Assembly (NCBI GenBank): GCA_963700495.1
Contig: CAVOXT010000005.1
Coordinates: forward strand, 310,001 to 374,000
Length of the DNA: 64,000 bases
Source of the DNA: JACCTU01 sp963700495
GTDB lineage: Bacteria; Actinomycetota; Thermoleophilia; Gaiellales; Gaiellaceae
Direction of reading: 5' to 3'
In this document: one piece after another, positions 9,851 through 17,386 of the stretch
Position numbering within the stretch: position 1 is the first letter of the stretch
Layout of the letters: every line of letters starts with the position of its first letter
Program-made: the position numbers and the translations under genes
Notes under the pieces: generated by a model
The model's input: the letters and a program-made list of their open reading frames with translations, nothing else
Told to the model about the DNA's origin: nothing
Databases searched by the model: none

Positions 9851-9965
9851 ATCTAGCGCTCGTGACCCCGATCCGACCCGAGTCGCGAGAGCTGCTCGAT
9901 CACGCCGGACTCCGCCTATTCGCAGGGGGTTTCTTCCCTTCGTGAGCGGTTACAGTCATGTTTGC

Positions 9966-11657
9966 GTGCGCAGGAGACTCGGCACGACGGTCGCGCTCGC
10001 GGCAGTCGCAGCAGCGGCCATCGCCGGCGCCGGTGCGCCCGCCCATCCGGCTGCGTCTCCCGCCCTCGCCGGTGACGCGGGAGTTCGCTTCACGCTCGCG
10101 GACGGCAGCGCCGGCTCTACCTCCGCGCCCCGCGTGCCCCTGGAGCGAAAACCCACCGCGGTCGCGGCGGCTCGGACCGAGAGCTGGCTCGGCCTCGACG
10201 TGACGCGGGAGTCCTTCTACGCCAAATCGTTCGCGCTGGTCGCAACCGGACGACGCCTCGAGGTGTGGGTCGCGCGGAGCCTGGTGTTTCCTTCCGGTGA
10301 CTGCCGCAACCGGGTCGACAACGGGTCGCGGGTCCGGGTCACGAAGCGTCAGGCCGCCTATCTCGCGCAGCAGTTCGACAAGGTCATCTTCGAACAGGAG
10401 CGCCGAGTCTTCGGCGTTCCGATCCCGCGGGACGGCCGGGATGCGACCGACCGCCGCTTCCGGCGAATCGGCCGCGGCGGCCGGGTCGTCGTGCTCGTCG
10501 ACAACGTGCGCGACGTGAACTTCTTCGACCACGACAACTCACGGAACGAGCCGTACATCGCCGGGTTCTTCTCGCCGCAGCTCACCGAGGCCGTCGATCG
10601 CAACGTCGTCACGCTCGATGCGTACGACTGGCCTCACCGGCTCCGCGCGAACCCGGCACACGCGCCGGTCCTCGGCGACAACTGCGCGAGTGCGCCGGCC
10701 CGGCCGCTTCTGTACGAAGGAACGCTCGCGCACGAATACCAGCACCTGCTTCAGGAGCTGACCGACCCCGACGACCTCGAGGAGCTGTGGGTCGACGAAG
10801 GCCTCGCGGACTACGCGATGACACTGACCGGCTACGCGCGCCCTGCCCGGCGGATCGACCAAAGCGGGTTCGACACCCATGTGCAGTGCATGCTCGGCTG
10901 GCTGAACCGGACGACCCGTTACAACCCACAGCCGCGCGGTGGAGGGCCGGAGAACTCGCTCACCATCTGGGGGGACGCCGGCGAGGAAGAGGTCCTCTGC
11001 GACTACGGAGCCGCGTACACGTTCATGCACGTACTCGTCGATCGCTATGGGACGCGCGCGGCCGGCGAGCTCTATCGCGAGCCCGGCGAGGGCCTCGACG
11101 GTGTCGCCCGCGTGCTCGAGCGGCTGGGCGCCCCCGAGGACGCGTTCGGGCTGCTCCATGACTGGGCCGCGACGCTCGCGCTCGACGCGGCCCTCGACCG
11201 CGGCACACCGCTCCGTCAGGGTGACCCGCGCCGATTCAGAAGCGCGTCGCTCAGCGCGTCGATCAACTGGTCGAACCCCGATTCGTACTCGGCGCCCGGC
11301 GCGCCGCCAAACGGCTCGGACTACGTGCGGCTGCGTGATGCGACGGGCCGGTTCCTGGGCGCCGGCGAGCTCTCGACGCTGACGTTCCGGGGCACGCGGT
11401 TCCCGCGCTCCATCGCCGGCTACACGGTGCAGCTGATCGCCTACGGGACCGATGCCTCGGTGCCGGCGACGCAGGTCACGCTCACCCTTGATCAGAGCCA
11501 GAGCGCAACGCTCGACGCCGGCCAGCTGCGCGCGCTCTTCGACCCGCGCGCGGACGTCGTGGCCGCGATCGTCACGTACGACGACCGGACGGAGTCGATC
11601 CAGCAGTACGGGCGCTACGCGTTGACGGTCAACGGCGTCGCGCAGCCCGGCGGCTGA
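9966..11657 (+). CDS. Secreted zinc metallopeptidase-like protein (HEYQH)
   Basis: About 563 residues. Two in-frame GTG starts are possible, 9942 and 9966; I prefer 9966 because it begins with Arg-rich MRRRLGTTVALAAVAAAAI, a good signal peptide. The central domain has HEYQHLLQ followed 23 residues later by DEGLADY. This is HExxH plus a downstream Glu, the pattern of M6/immune-inhibitor-A-like and related gluzincin peptidases. The N-terminal part has an FFDHDN segment, possibly calcium-binding. The C-terminal 160 residues are beta-rich with repeated threonines and no recognised family. It stands alone, with a convergent small gene 4 nt after its stop. Extracellular proteolysis is inferred from motif and signal. 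Confidence 0.75.
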   Translation: MRRRLGTTVALAAVAAAAIAGAGAPAHPAASPALAGDAGVRFTLADGSAGSTSAPRVPLERKPTAVAAARTESWLGLDVTRESFYAKSFALVATGRRLEVWVARSLVFPSGDCRNRVDNGSRVRVTKRQAAYLAQQFDKVIFEQERRVFGVPIPRDGRDATDRRFRRIGRGGRVVVLVDNVRDVNFFDHDNSRNEPYIAGFFSPQLTEAVDRNVVTLDAYDWPHRLRANPAHAPVLGDNCASAPARPLLYEGTLAHEYQHLLQELTDPDDLEELWVDEGLADYAMTLTGYARPARRIDQSGFDTHVQCMLGWLNRTTRYNPQPRGGGPENSLTIWGDAGEEEVLCDYGAAYTFMHVLVDRYGTRAAGELYREPGEGLDGVARVLERLGAPEDAFGLLHDWAATLALDAALDRGTPLRQGDPRRFRSASLSASINWSNPDSYSAPGAPPNGSDYVRLRDATGRFLGAGELSTLTFRGTRFPRSIAGYTVQLIAYGTDASVPATQVTLTLDQSQSATLDAGQLRALFDPRADVVAAIVTYDDRTESIQQYGRYALTVNGVAQPGG

Positions 11658-11660
11658 GCC

Positions 11661-11801
11661 TCACGCGCTCGGCAGCTTCGCGATCAGGCTCTTGATCCGG
11701 CGCAGCACGTCCGCCTCGTCGTGCCCGAAGTCGTTGAGGTACGCGCGGAGGGCTTCGTGGAGGAGGCGGAGCTCGTCCTCAGTCAGCTCGATCGTGGTCA
11801 T
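11661..11801 (-). CDS. Small acidic helical protein, 46 residues
   Basis: The ATG at 11801 opens a 46-residue frame beginning MTTIELTEDELRLLHEALRA and ending LIAKLPSA. It is predicted to be two amphipathic helices with a strong Glu/Leu heptad feel; small proteins of this kind are common in actinobacteria but I know no function. It lies 9 nt downstream of the cupin gene on the same strand, as the last gene of the carboxylase-cupin string. Confidence 0.65.
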   Translation of the reverse strand: MTTIELTEDELRLLHEALRAYLNDFGHDEADVLRRIKSLIAKLPSA

Positions 11802-11810
11802 GGCGAGACC

Positions 11811-12170
11811 CTAACCCCACGGGGGCGGCTCGTACCGTCCGTCGACCGGCGCTCCGAAGGTCACGAACTCGAGCCCGCTGTCCCCGGAGATCGGCAGACG
11901 CGTCGACTCCGCGTCGACGCGCACGAAGCGGCCGGGACGGAGCTCGATCTCCTCGCCGTCGATCACCATCCGGCCGCCGCCCTTGACCACGAAGTAGACC
12001 TCCTCCTGCGGCGACTCCGCGTGATCGTGCTCCCGTCCCTCCCGGTTGGGCGGGAAGACGAAGTAGTTGAAGCCGAATGCGCGCGCGCCCACCGCCTTGC
12101 GGACCATCCGCACCATCCCTCCGGGACCTCCCGGCTCGAGCTCGGCGACGTCTGCGATCGAGTAGGCCAT
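11811..12170 (-). CDS. Cupin-domain protein
   Basis: 119 residues. The cupin beta-barrel is seen as motif 1, with H-D-H-A-E-S-P-Q-E-E-V-Y-F-V-V-K-G (metal ligands His48, His50 and Glu55-56 region), and motif 2 around ELRPGRFVRVDAESTR. Motif 2 has Arg/Glu but no obvious fourth-ligand His, so metal binding may be weak. Its ATG follows the carboxylase stop without a gap (TAGATG), so the two are translationally coupled. Substrate unknown; it could be a regulatory or sugar-binding cupin. Confidence 0.75.
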   Translation of the reverse strand: MAYSIADVAELEPGGPGGMVRMVRKAVGARAFGFNYFVFPPNREGREHDHAESPQEEVYFVVKGGGRMVIDGEEIELRPGRFVRVDAESTRLPISGDSGLEFVTFGAPVDGRYEPPPWG

Positions 12171-13733
12171 CTACATCCGAAAGATGCCATACGTCGTCTC
12201 GGGGATCGGCGCGTTCAACGCGGCCGAGATCCCGAGTGCGAGCACGCGGCGCGTGTCGAGCGGGTCGATGATCCCGTCGTCCCAGAGTCGAGCCGTCGAG
12301 TAGTACGGGTTCCCCTCACGCTCGTACTGCTCGCGAATCTCGTCCGGGTCGGCGTCGCCCACCATCGTCAGCACGGTCGCGGCCTGCTCGCCGCCCATGA
12401 CCGAGATGCGCGCGTTGGGCCACATCCAGAGCTGCCGGGGCTCGTAGGCCCGGCCGCACATCGCGTAGTTGCCCGCGCCGAACGACCCGCCGATCACAAC
12501 GGTGAACTTCGGCACCTGCGCGTTCGCGACCGCCATCACCATCTTCGCACCGTCGCGTGCGATCCCGCCCTCCTCGTACTCCTTGCCGACCATGAAGCCG
12601 GTGATGTTCTGGAGGAACACGAGTGGAACGCGCCGCTTGCAGCAGAGCTCGACGAAGTGTGCGCCCTTCTGAGCCGACTGGGCGAAGAGCACGCCGTTGC
12701 TCGCGACGATGCCGACGGGATAGCCCTCGATCCGCGCGAACCCGCAGACGAGCGTCTCGCCGTAGAGCGCCTTGAACTCCGCGAAGCGTGAGCCGTCGAC
12801 GATCCGCGCGATGATCCCGCGCGGGTCGACCAGCGTGCGGTGGTCGTCGGGGATCAGGCCGTAGAGGTCTCCCTCGTTCGCTGCCGGCGGCTCCGGTTCG
12901 ACGAGGTCCCACGGCGCAGAAGGCTTCTTCCCGTGCAGGTTCCGGACGATCTGGCGCACGAGCGCCAGCGCGTGCTCGTCACTTGTCGCGTAGTGATCGG
13001 CGACGCCCGAGCGGCGGGCATGAACGTCCGCGCCGCCGAGCTCCTCGGCGGTGACGTCCTGGCCGGTCGCAGCTTTCACGAGCGGCGGACCGCCGATGAA
13101 GATCGTCCCGGTCCCGCGGACGATGACGGTCTCGTCGCTCATCGCCGGCACGTACGCGCCGCCGGCCGTGCACGAGCCCATCACTGCCGCGACCTGGGGG
13201 ATCCCGGCCGCGGAGAGGTTCGCCTGGTTGAAGAAGATCCGCCCGAAGTGGTCTCGGTCGGGGAAGACCTCGTCCTGGAGCGGCAGGAAGGCTCCGCCGG
13301 AGTCGACGAGGTACACGCAGGGCAGCCGGTTCTGCGCCGCGACCTCTTGCGCCCGCAGGTGCTTCTTGACGGTGAGCGGGAAGTACGAGCCTCCCTTGAC
13401 CGTCGCGTCGTTGGCGACGATCACACATTCGCGGCCCTCGATCACGCCGACGCCGGTGACGATCCCGGCGGCCGGTGCCTGGCCGTCGTAGACCTCCCAC
13501 GCGGCGAGCGCGTTCAGCTCGAGGAAAGCGGTGTCGGGGTCGAGGAGCCGGTCGATCCGCTCCCGCGCCGTCAGCTTCCCGCGCGAGCGGTGCCGCTCGA
13601 CGGCTTTCTCGCCGCCTCCACGGGCGATCCGGGCGGTCCGCTCGTGGAGCTCGGCGACGAGCTCCTCCATTCGGGCCTTGCGCCGGTCGAAGTCAGCCGA
13701 CTCGCCCTCGACCTGCGAGCTCAGCACCGCCAT
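12171..13733 (-). CDS. Acyl-CoA carboxylase carboxyltransferase (beta) subunit, methylcrotonyl-CoA type
   Basis: 520 residues starting at ATG 13733, the usual length of biotin-dependent carboxyltransferase beta subunits. Both crotonase-like halves are present: HRSRGKLTARERIDRLLDP at the N terminus, YLVDSGGAFLPLQ and AAVMGSCTAGGAYVPAMSD for the acyl-CoA site, and FLQNITGFMVGKEYEEGGI and GGSFGAGNYAMCGRAY for the biotin site. The QNITGF/GAGNYAM combination is the style of methylcrotonoyl- or geranoyl-CoA carboxylases. The partner alpha (biotin carboxylase) subunit is not in the window. It transfers carboxyl from biotin to a branched enoyl-CoA, probably in leucine breakdown. Confidence 0.88.
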   Translation of the reverse strand: MAVLSSQVEGESADFDRRKARMEELVAELHERTARIARGGGEKAVERHRSRGKLTARERIDRLLDPDTAFLELNALAAWEVYDGQAPAAGIVTGVGVIEGRECVIVANDATVKGGSYFPLTVKKHLRAQEVAAQNRLPCVYLVDSGGAFLPLQDEVFPDRDHFGRIFFNQANLSAAGIPQVAAVMGSCTAGGAYVPAMSDETVIVRGTGTIFIGGPPLVKAATGQDVTAEELGGADVHARRSGVADHYATSDEHALALVRQIVRNLHGKKPSAPWDLVEPEPPAANEGDLYGLIPDDHRTLVDPRGIIARIVDGSRFAEFKALYGETLVCGFARIEGYPVGIVASNGVLFAQSAQKGAHFVELCCKRRVPLVFLQNITGFMVGKEYEEGGIARDGAKMVMAVANAQVPKFTVVIGGSFGAGNYAMCGRAYEPRQLWMWPNARISVMGGEQAATVLTMVGDADPDEIREQYEREGNPYYSTARLWDDGIIDPLDTRRVLALGISAALNAPIPETTYGIFRM

Positions 13734-14121
13734 CGCCGCTGAGCCTACCGCGCGCTCCGGCCGCCCCGAGGACAGTGGGGACGAGGGCGCTGACGAGTTC
13801 GTCCTTCGTCAGGCACGCGTATGCGCCCGCCTCGAGCGCAAGCCCCGCGTACGCCGGGTCGTCGGATGCGGACAGCACGATGGTTGCGATTCCGGGCCGG
13901 AGCCTGCGGAGCCGGCTCGTCGCCGCGAATCCGTCGAGGTGGGGCATCTGGACGTCCATCAGGACGACGTCCGCGGAGAGCGAGACTGCGAGCCCGATCG
14001 CCTCGTACCCGTCGCGCGCGACTCCGACGACCTCGAGGTAGGAGATGCGTGCCAGGAGTGCCTGGACTGCCTTCGAGAACAGCGGATGATCGTCCGCTAT
14101 GAGCACGCGCACCGGCCGCAT
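13693..14121 (-). CDS. Single-domain response regulator (receiver only)
   Basis: 142 residues from ATG 14121 (an upstream GTG at 14130 is possible). It has the receiver signature: DD acidic pair in VLIADDHPLFS, phospho-acceptor Asp in DVVLMDVQMPHLDG, Ser in IVLSASDD and Lys in ACLTKDE. No output domain follows; the tail is Gly/Ala/Arg-rich. The last 41 nt overlap the start of the carboxylase gene. A second receiver-only protein is at 16547. Receiver-only proteins usually work in phosphorelays or by protein contacts; no histidine kinase is in the window. Confidence 0.8.
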   Translation of the reverse strand: MRPVRVLIADDHPLFSKAVQALLARISYLEVVGVARDGYEAIGLAVSLSADVVLMDVQMPHLDGFAATSRLRRLRPGIATIVLSASDDPAYAGLALEAGAYACLTKDELVSALVPTVLGAAGARGRLSGDGGAELAGRGRVG

Positions 14122-14152
14122 TAGAGACACAACGCGTTGGACGGCGCTCCGG

Positions 14153-15469
14153 TTACGGGCGGCGCGTAAAGACGGCCCCGGCTTGCGCGCCGCCGCTGCC
14201 GAGTGTGAGTGTGCAGGTGGGGCGGGTCCCGCGGCAGCGTCCCGTCCAGCGTTCGAACCGCCAGCCCCGCGCAGGTGCCGCTCGCATCGTGACCTGCGAG
14301 CCTTCGATGAGCCGTGGGGAGCACGAGCGCGTGCAGCGGATGCCGGTCGCCGCCACTGTTCCGCGGCCGGTGATCTGCACGGCGAGGCGGCGGAGCCGGC
14401 GGAAGATCGCGCGGACCGTCGCGGCGGCGGCCACGTCGAGGAGGCACGAGGGCTCCCGCTCGCCGGCGCAGGGCCCCGACCACCCGGCGAAGCCGAAGCC
14501 GGGGGAGGGCTCGGCCGCAAGCTGCAGGGCTGTGCCGCCGTCCCATTCGGTCGCGCACTCGGTCTCGCAGCCCTGGCCGTCGGGCTCGCTGCCGATTCTC
14601 CCCGAGCCCGTCACCGCGAGGCTGATCGTGAACTGCGTCGACGTGTTCAGGAGCCAGCGCGAGTCCTGAATGTCGAAGATCGGCCAGGGATGGGCGTAGT
14701 AGTCGTCACGGCCAACGTCGAGCACCGCGGCGTCGAGCGGTTGGCCTCTGTAGAACGGCGTCAGAAGGTCGTCCGGGCTGTCGCACGGGTGCCCCTCGTC
14801 GCCCGGGCACGCGTGGGGCGCTCCGTCCGGTAGCGCACCGAGTGCGTGCAGGAGCTCGTGCGCTCCGACATAGGCCGCTCCGCCGCCGTCGCCGACCGTC
14901 AGGTTGCAGGTGGAGTGGAGGTAGACGACCGCGTACGAGAACTGCCCGCCGATCGCGGGTCCGCCCAACCCCGTCCCGCAGACGTCGTCGTCTGCGACCG
15001 GGCCGTCGAAGTAGACGAGGTACTTCTTGTTCAGCTCGGCAAAGCCGAAAGGCGAAGAGGTGAGCTGACCGGCGATGCGCTCGAAACGATCGAGCGAGAG
15101 GTAGCTGGTGGACCGCCCGGGCAGGCGCACAAAGCTGAGGTCGAGCTGCCCGAAGCGCGAGTCGCACGCCGGGAAGTCGAAGAGGTCGAAGCGCGGCGCC
15201 TTCGCAGGATCCTCACGCCGCCACCAGGCGTCGATGTTCGCGACGTCCGTCGCGAGACCCGAGGCGAGCGATGCGAAGCGGTCCTGTCCGTCGGCAGGAA
15301 TCGCGTAGACGACGTGGATCTGCGGGCCGCCCATCCGGTCGCGCAGCCGGTCGGTCTGCGCGATGTCGTTCCCGCACCAGCGCACAGGGCTTACCGCGGC
15401 CGGGGCCGCGGGCACGATGGACAGCGCAGCGAAGGCGGCGGTGACGGCGAGGAGCGCTCGCAACCGCAA
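14153..15469 (-). CDS. Secreted HELLH metallopeptidase-like protein with InlB-type B-repeat domains
   Basis: About 438 residues. I chose TTG 15469 (TTG 15463 also possible) because it opens the signal peptide LLRLRALLAVTAAFAALS; longer upstream reading is low-complexity. The central domain carries GAHELLHALGALP, a HExxH zinc site, with nearby acidic CPGDEGHPCDSPDD. The C-terminal 150 residues are two divergent bacterial repeat (Listeria-Bacteroides/InlB B-repeat) modules, each ending F-x-G/R-W-S/T-G-x-C and C-x-L/T-L/V. Divergent from the coiled-coil gene at 15501 with about 30 bp between them. Role: extracellular peptidase or wall-associated protein, inferred. Confidence 0.7.
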   Translation of the reverse strand: MRLRALLAVTAAFAALSIVPAAPAAVSPVRWCGNDIAQTDRLRDRMGGPQIHVVYAIPADGQDRFASLASGLATDVANIDAWWRREDPAKAPRFDLFDFPACDSRFGQLDLSFVRLPGRSTSYLSLDRFERIAGQLTSSPFGFAELNKKYLVYFDGPVADDDVCGTGLGGPAIGGQFSYAVVYLHSTCNLTVGDGGGAAYVGAHELLHALGALPDGAPHACPGDEGHPCDSPDDLLTPFYRGQPLDAAVLDVGRDDYYAHPWPIFDIQDSRWLLNTSTQFTISLAVTGSGRIGSEPDGQGCETECATEWDGGTALQLAAEPSPGFGFAGWSGPCAGEREPSCLLDVAAAATVRAIFRRLRRLAVQITGRGTVAATGIRCTRSCSPRLIEGSQVTMRAAPARGWRFERWTGRCRGTRPTCTLTLGSGGAQAGAVFTRRP

Positions 15470-15500
15470 CAGCGTGCCAGAGCTTCGTGAGAATGGGCTG

Positions 15501-16211
15501 ATGGCGGACGAGCTCGACGCGCTGTACGCCCTGCCGCTGGAAGAGTTCACCGCTGCGCGCAACGAGCTCGCGAAGCGGCTGGGCGACCCGTCGATCAAGC
15601 AGTTGCAGAAGCCGACGGTCCCCGCGTGGGCTGTGAATCAGCTGGCGCGCCGGCGCGAGGTCGACGTGCGCCGGTTGCTGCGCGCGGGGGAGCAGCTCGA
15701 AGAGGCTCAGAAGGGCGTGGTCCGCGGGGGCGATCAGAAGGCTTTCGAGCGAGCCCGCCGCGACGAGCGCGACGCCGTCCGTCGCCTTCGAGCGGAGGCT
15801 GCCGAGTTGCTTCGCGCCGGCGGACATGCTGCGTCCGACGCAACACTCGAGCGCGTCGCGACGACGCTGCACGCCGCGGCCGGGAGCGAGGACGGGCGCG
15901 CTCTCCTGCGGGACGGTCGTCTCACCGAGGAGCTCGAGCCGCAGGGGTTCGAGGCATTCGCGGCGCTCGCGGGCTCGATCTCGCCGCGGCAGCGCTCGCG
16001 CGCGAAGCCCTCACGAGAGCCGTCTGCCGCCGCTCGCCGCCGCGCCCAGAAGGCCCGCGAGGATGCCGACGAGGCGCGTCGCGACGCGGATCTGGCTTCG
16101 GCACGCCTCGCCGAGGCCGAGCGGGAGCTCGAGCAGGCGCGCCGGGCTGCGCAGAAGGCGGCCGAGAGGGCCGGCAGCCTCGAAGCGAAGGCGCGCGAGC
16201 TGGACCGTTAG
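15501..16211 (+). CDS. Conserved coiled-coil protein
   Basis: 236 residues. ATG 15501 begins MADELDALYALPLEEFTAARNEL. The first 120 residues match a conserved actinobacterial pattern (LPLEEFTAARN, LAKRLGD, LRKPTVPAWAVNQLAR-type) whose function is not known. The last 90 residues, rich in Ala, Glu and Arg, form a long coiled coil. It is probably cytoplasmic, with no membrane segment. A convergent zinc-ribbon gene ends 14 nt after the stop. Confidence 0.8.
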   Translation: MADELDALYALPLEEFTAARNELAKRLGDPSIKQLQKPTVPAWAVNQLARRREVDVRRLLRAGEQLEEAQKGVVRGGDQKAFERARRDERDAVRRLRAEAAELLRAGGHAASDATLERVATTLHAAAGSEDGRALLRDGRLTEELEPQGFEAFAALAGSISPRQRSRAKPSREPSAAARRRAQKAREDADEARRDADLASARLAEAERELEQARRAAQKAAERAGSLEAKARELDR

Positions 16212-16225
16212 GCGCGAGACCTATC

Positions 16226-16429
16226 TCAGACCGGTCGAGACCAGTCCCGGTCCTGCAGGAATGCGGCCGTGGCGCGGACATCGTCGAACTCGCGTGCCGC
16301 GCATCCGGGGCAGTACGTGGCGACGATCGGCTCACCGTCCGGCTCATCCGGGTCGGCCGTGAGGTACGTCCGCCACCTCCAGGCGAGCCGTTTCGAGACC
16401 GATCCGCACTCCTCGCACCGCAGGCGCAC
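16226..16429 (-). CDS. Small zinc-ribbon-like protein, 67 residues
   Basis: GTG 16429 opens a frame starting with a valine/arginine stretch and C-E-E-C. A second pair C-P-G-C lies 40 residues on, so CxxC...CxxC looks like a zinc ribbon. The region between is WRTYLTADPDEPDGEP. It is a common actinobacterial type (unknown-function zinc finger protein next to regulators). The upstream 110 bp before the response regulator gene on the other strand hold both promoters. Confidence 0.7.
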   Translation of the reverse strand: MRLRCEECGSVSKRLAWRWRTYLTADPDEPDGEPIVATYCPGCAAREFDDVRATAAFLQDRDWSRPV

Positions 16430-16546
16430 GAACCGAGAATAGGCGGATCTGGGCCGTCCATGCGACCAGGAACGGCGCGTAACGCCGGAACCTCGACCTA
16501 CGATCAGTTGTGGGGGTCCGGGCTGAGGGCAATAGTGGAGCCAGTG

Positions 16547-16954
16547 ATGCCCGAGCCGCCCTCGGACCGCGTACGGGTCCTCATCGTCGACGACGACACC
16601 GAGTTCGCGACGGCGATGCTCACGGCGCTCTCGCAGGACGGCAGGATCGACGTCGCCGGCATCGCGAACAACGGGGTCGAGGCACTGGAGCTGACGAAGC
16701 GCCTCCGCCCGGATGTGGTTCTGCTCGACCTCCAGATGCCACAGATGGACGGCTACGAGACGATGCGGCGCCTCAACCGCCGCACCCGCAGGCCGGCAAC
16801 CATCGTCCTGACGGGCGTCACAGACCACCAGGACCTCGCCAAGGCCGCAAAGCTCCACCCGGACGCGGTGCTCCAGAAGACCGTGGACGCCGAGACGATC
16901 GTGCCGGGCGTCGTCATGACGCTGGCACTCTCGAGAGGCCGAACAGCCGCCTAG
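16547..16954 (+). CDS. Single-domain response regulator (receiver only)
   Basis: 135 residues from ATG 16547 (GTG 16535 is an alternative). Receiver features: VLIVDDDTEF acidic pair, phospho-Asp in VVLLDLQMPQMDG, Thr in IVLTGVTD and Lys in VLQKTVDAE. The chain stops right after the receiver fold, so there is no DNA-binding output. It resembles the receiver at 13693 in LQMP-x-MDG and in lacking an output domain, so these may act in one relay. A GC hairpin follows the stop. Confidence 0.82.
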   Translation: MPEPPSDRVRVLIVDDDTEFATAMLTALSQDGRIDVAGIANNGVEALELTKRLRPDVVLLDLQMPQMDGYETMRRLNRRTRRPATIVLTGVTDHQDLAKAAKLHPDAVLQKTVDAETIVPGVVMTLALSRGRTAA

Positions 16955-16963
16955 ATATGGGAA

Positions 16964-16991
16964 AGGCCCGGCGAGGGGAACACCGGGCCGA
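16964..16991 (+). terminator. GC hairpin after response regulator
   Basis: GGCCCGG and CCGGGCC arms around GAGGGGAACA lie about 12 nt after the stop of the regulator gene; an overlapping second pairing (GAGGGGA with TCCCCTC at about 17001) is possible. No T run. Likely intrinsic terminator. Confidence 0.55.
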
Positions 16992-17071
16992 GCCTCCCCT
17001 CTGAATCTGCCCTGCGCGGGCGTTCACCGCTACTGGACGAACGACCGGAGCCGGGCCTGGCTCTGACTAGA

Positions 17072-17386
17072 GTGTGCAATCGCGAGGCGATCGCGAGTCT
17101 GCCTCGAGACGTGCAGGAGTACTCCGATGCGCCCGACGACCTCCGGCGGGCATTGCTCGCCGCGATTCAGGACGATCGCAAGACGGACGACGCCGAGGCG
17201 GCGCCGACGACCGAGGCCGCTCCGCCGCCTGTCGAGGACGGCGCGGCACCCAGGGGCGCCGCGTGCCAAGCACTTGAGAAGCTTGGCCCCAAGAACGCGG
17301 ACTCGATCCCGGTGCAGCTGCTCGTGCTCGGAGCGCTCGCGCTCCTCCTCGTCGGCGCGGCCGGCGTCAGCTATCTCAGGCGCTAG
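17072..17386 (+). CDS. Small protein with C-terminal membrane anchor
   Basis: 104 residues from GTG 17072. The N-terminal part is acidic and helical (YSDAPDDLRRALLAAIQDD), the middle is a Pro/Ala/Glu linker, and residues about 80-100 are a hydrophobic segment (VQLLVLGALALLLVGAAGV) with a basic SYLRR end. This is a tail-anchored or type I layout without a signal peptide. It is convergent with the RTX protein gene, overlapping by 4 nt. No family known; GTG lacks a strong ribosome site, so the start is uncertain. Confidence 0.55.
   Translation: MCNREAIASLPRDVQEYSDAPDDLRRALLAAIQDDRKTDDAEAAPTTEAAPPPVEDGAAPRGAACQALEKLGPKNADSIPVQLLVLGALALLLVGAAGVSYLRR

Noticed and set aside
12840..13742. Plus-strand frame opposite the acyl-CoA carboxylase
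   Set aside because: Shadow of a clearly conserved enzyme gene.
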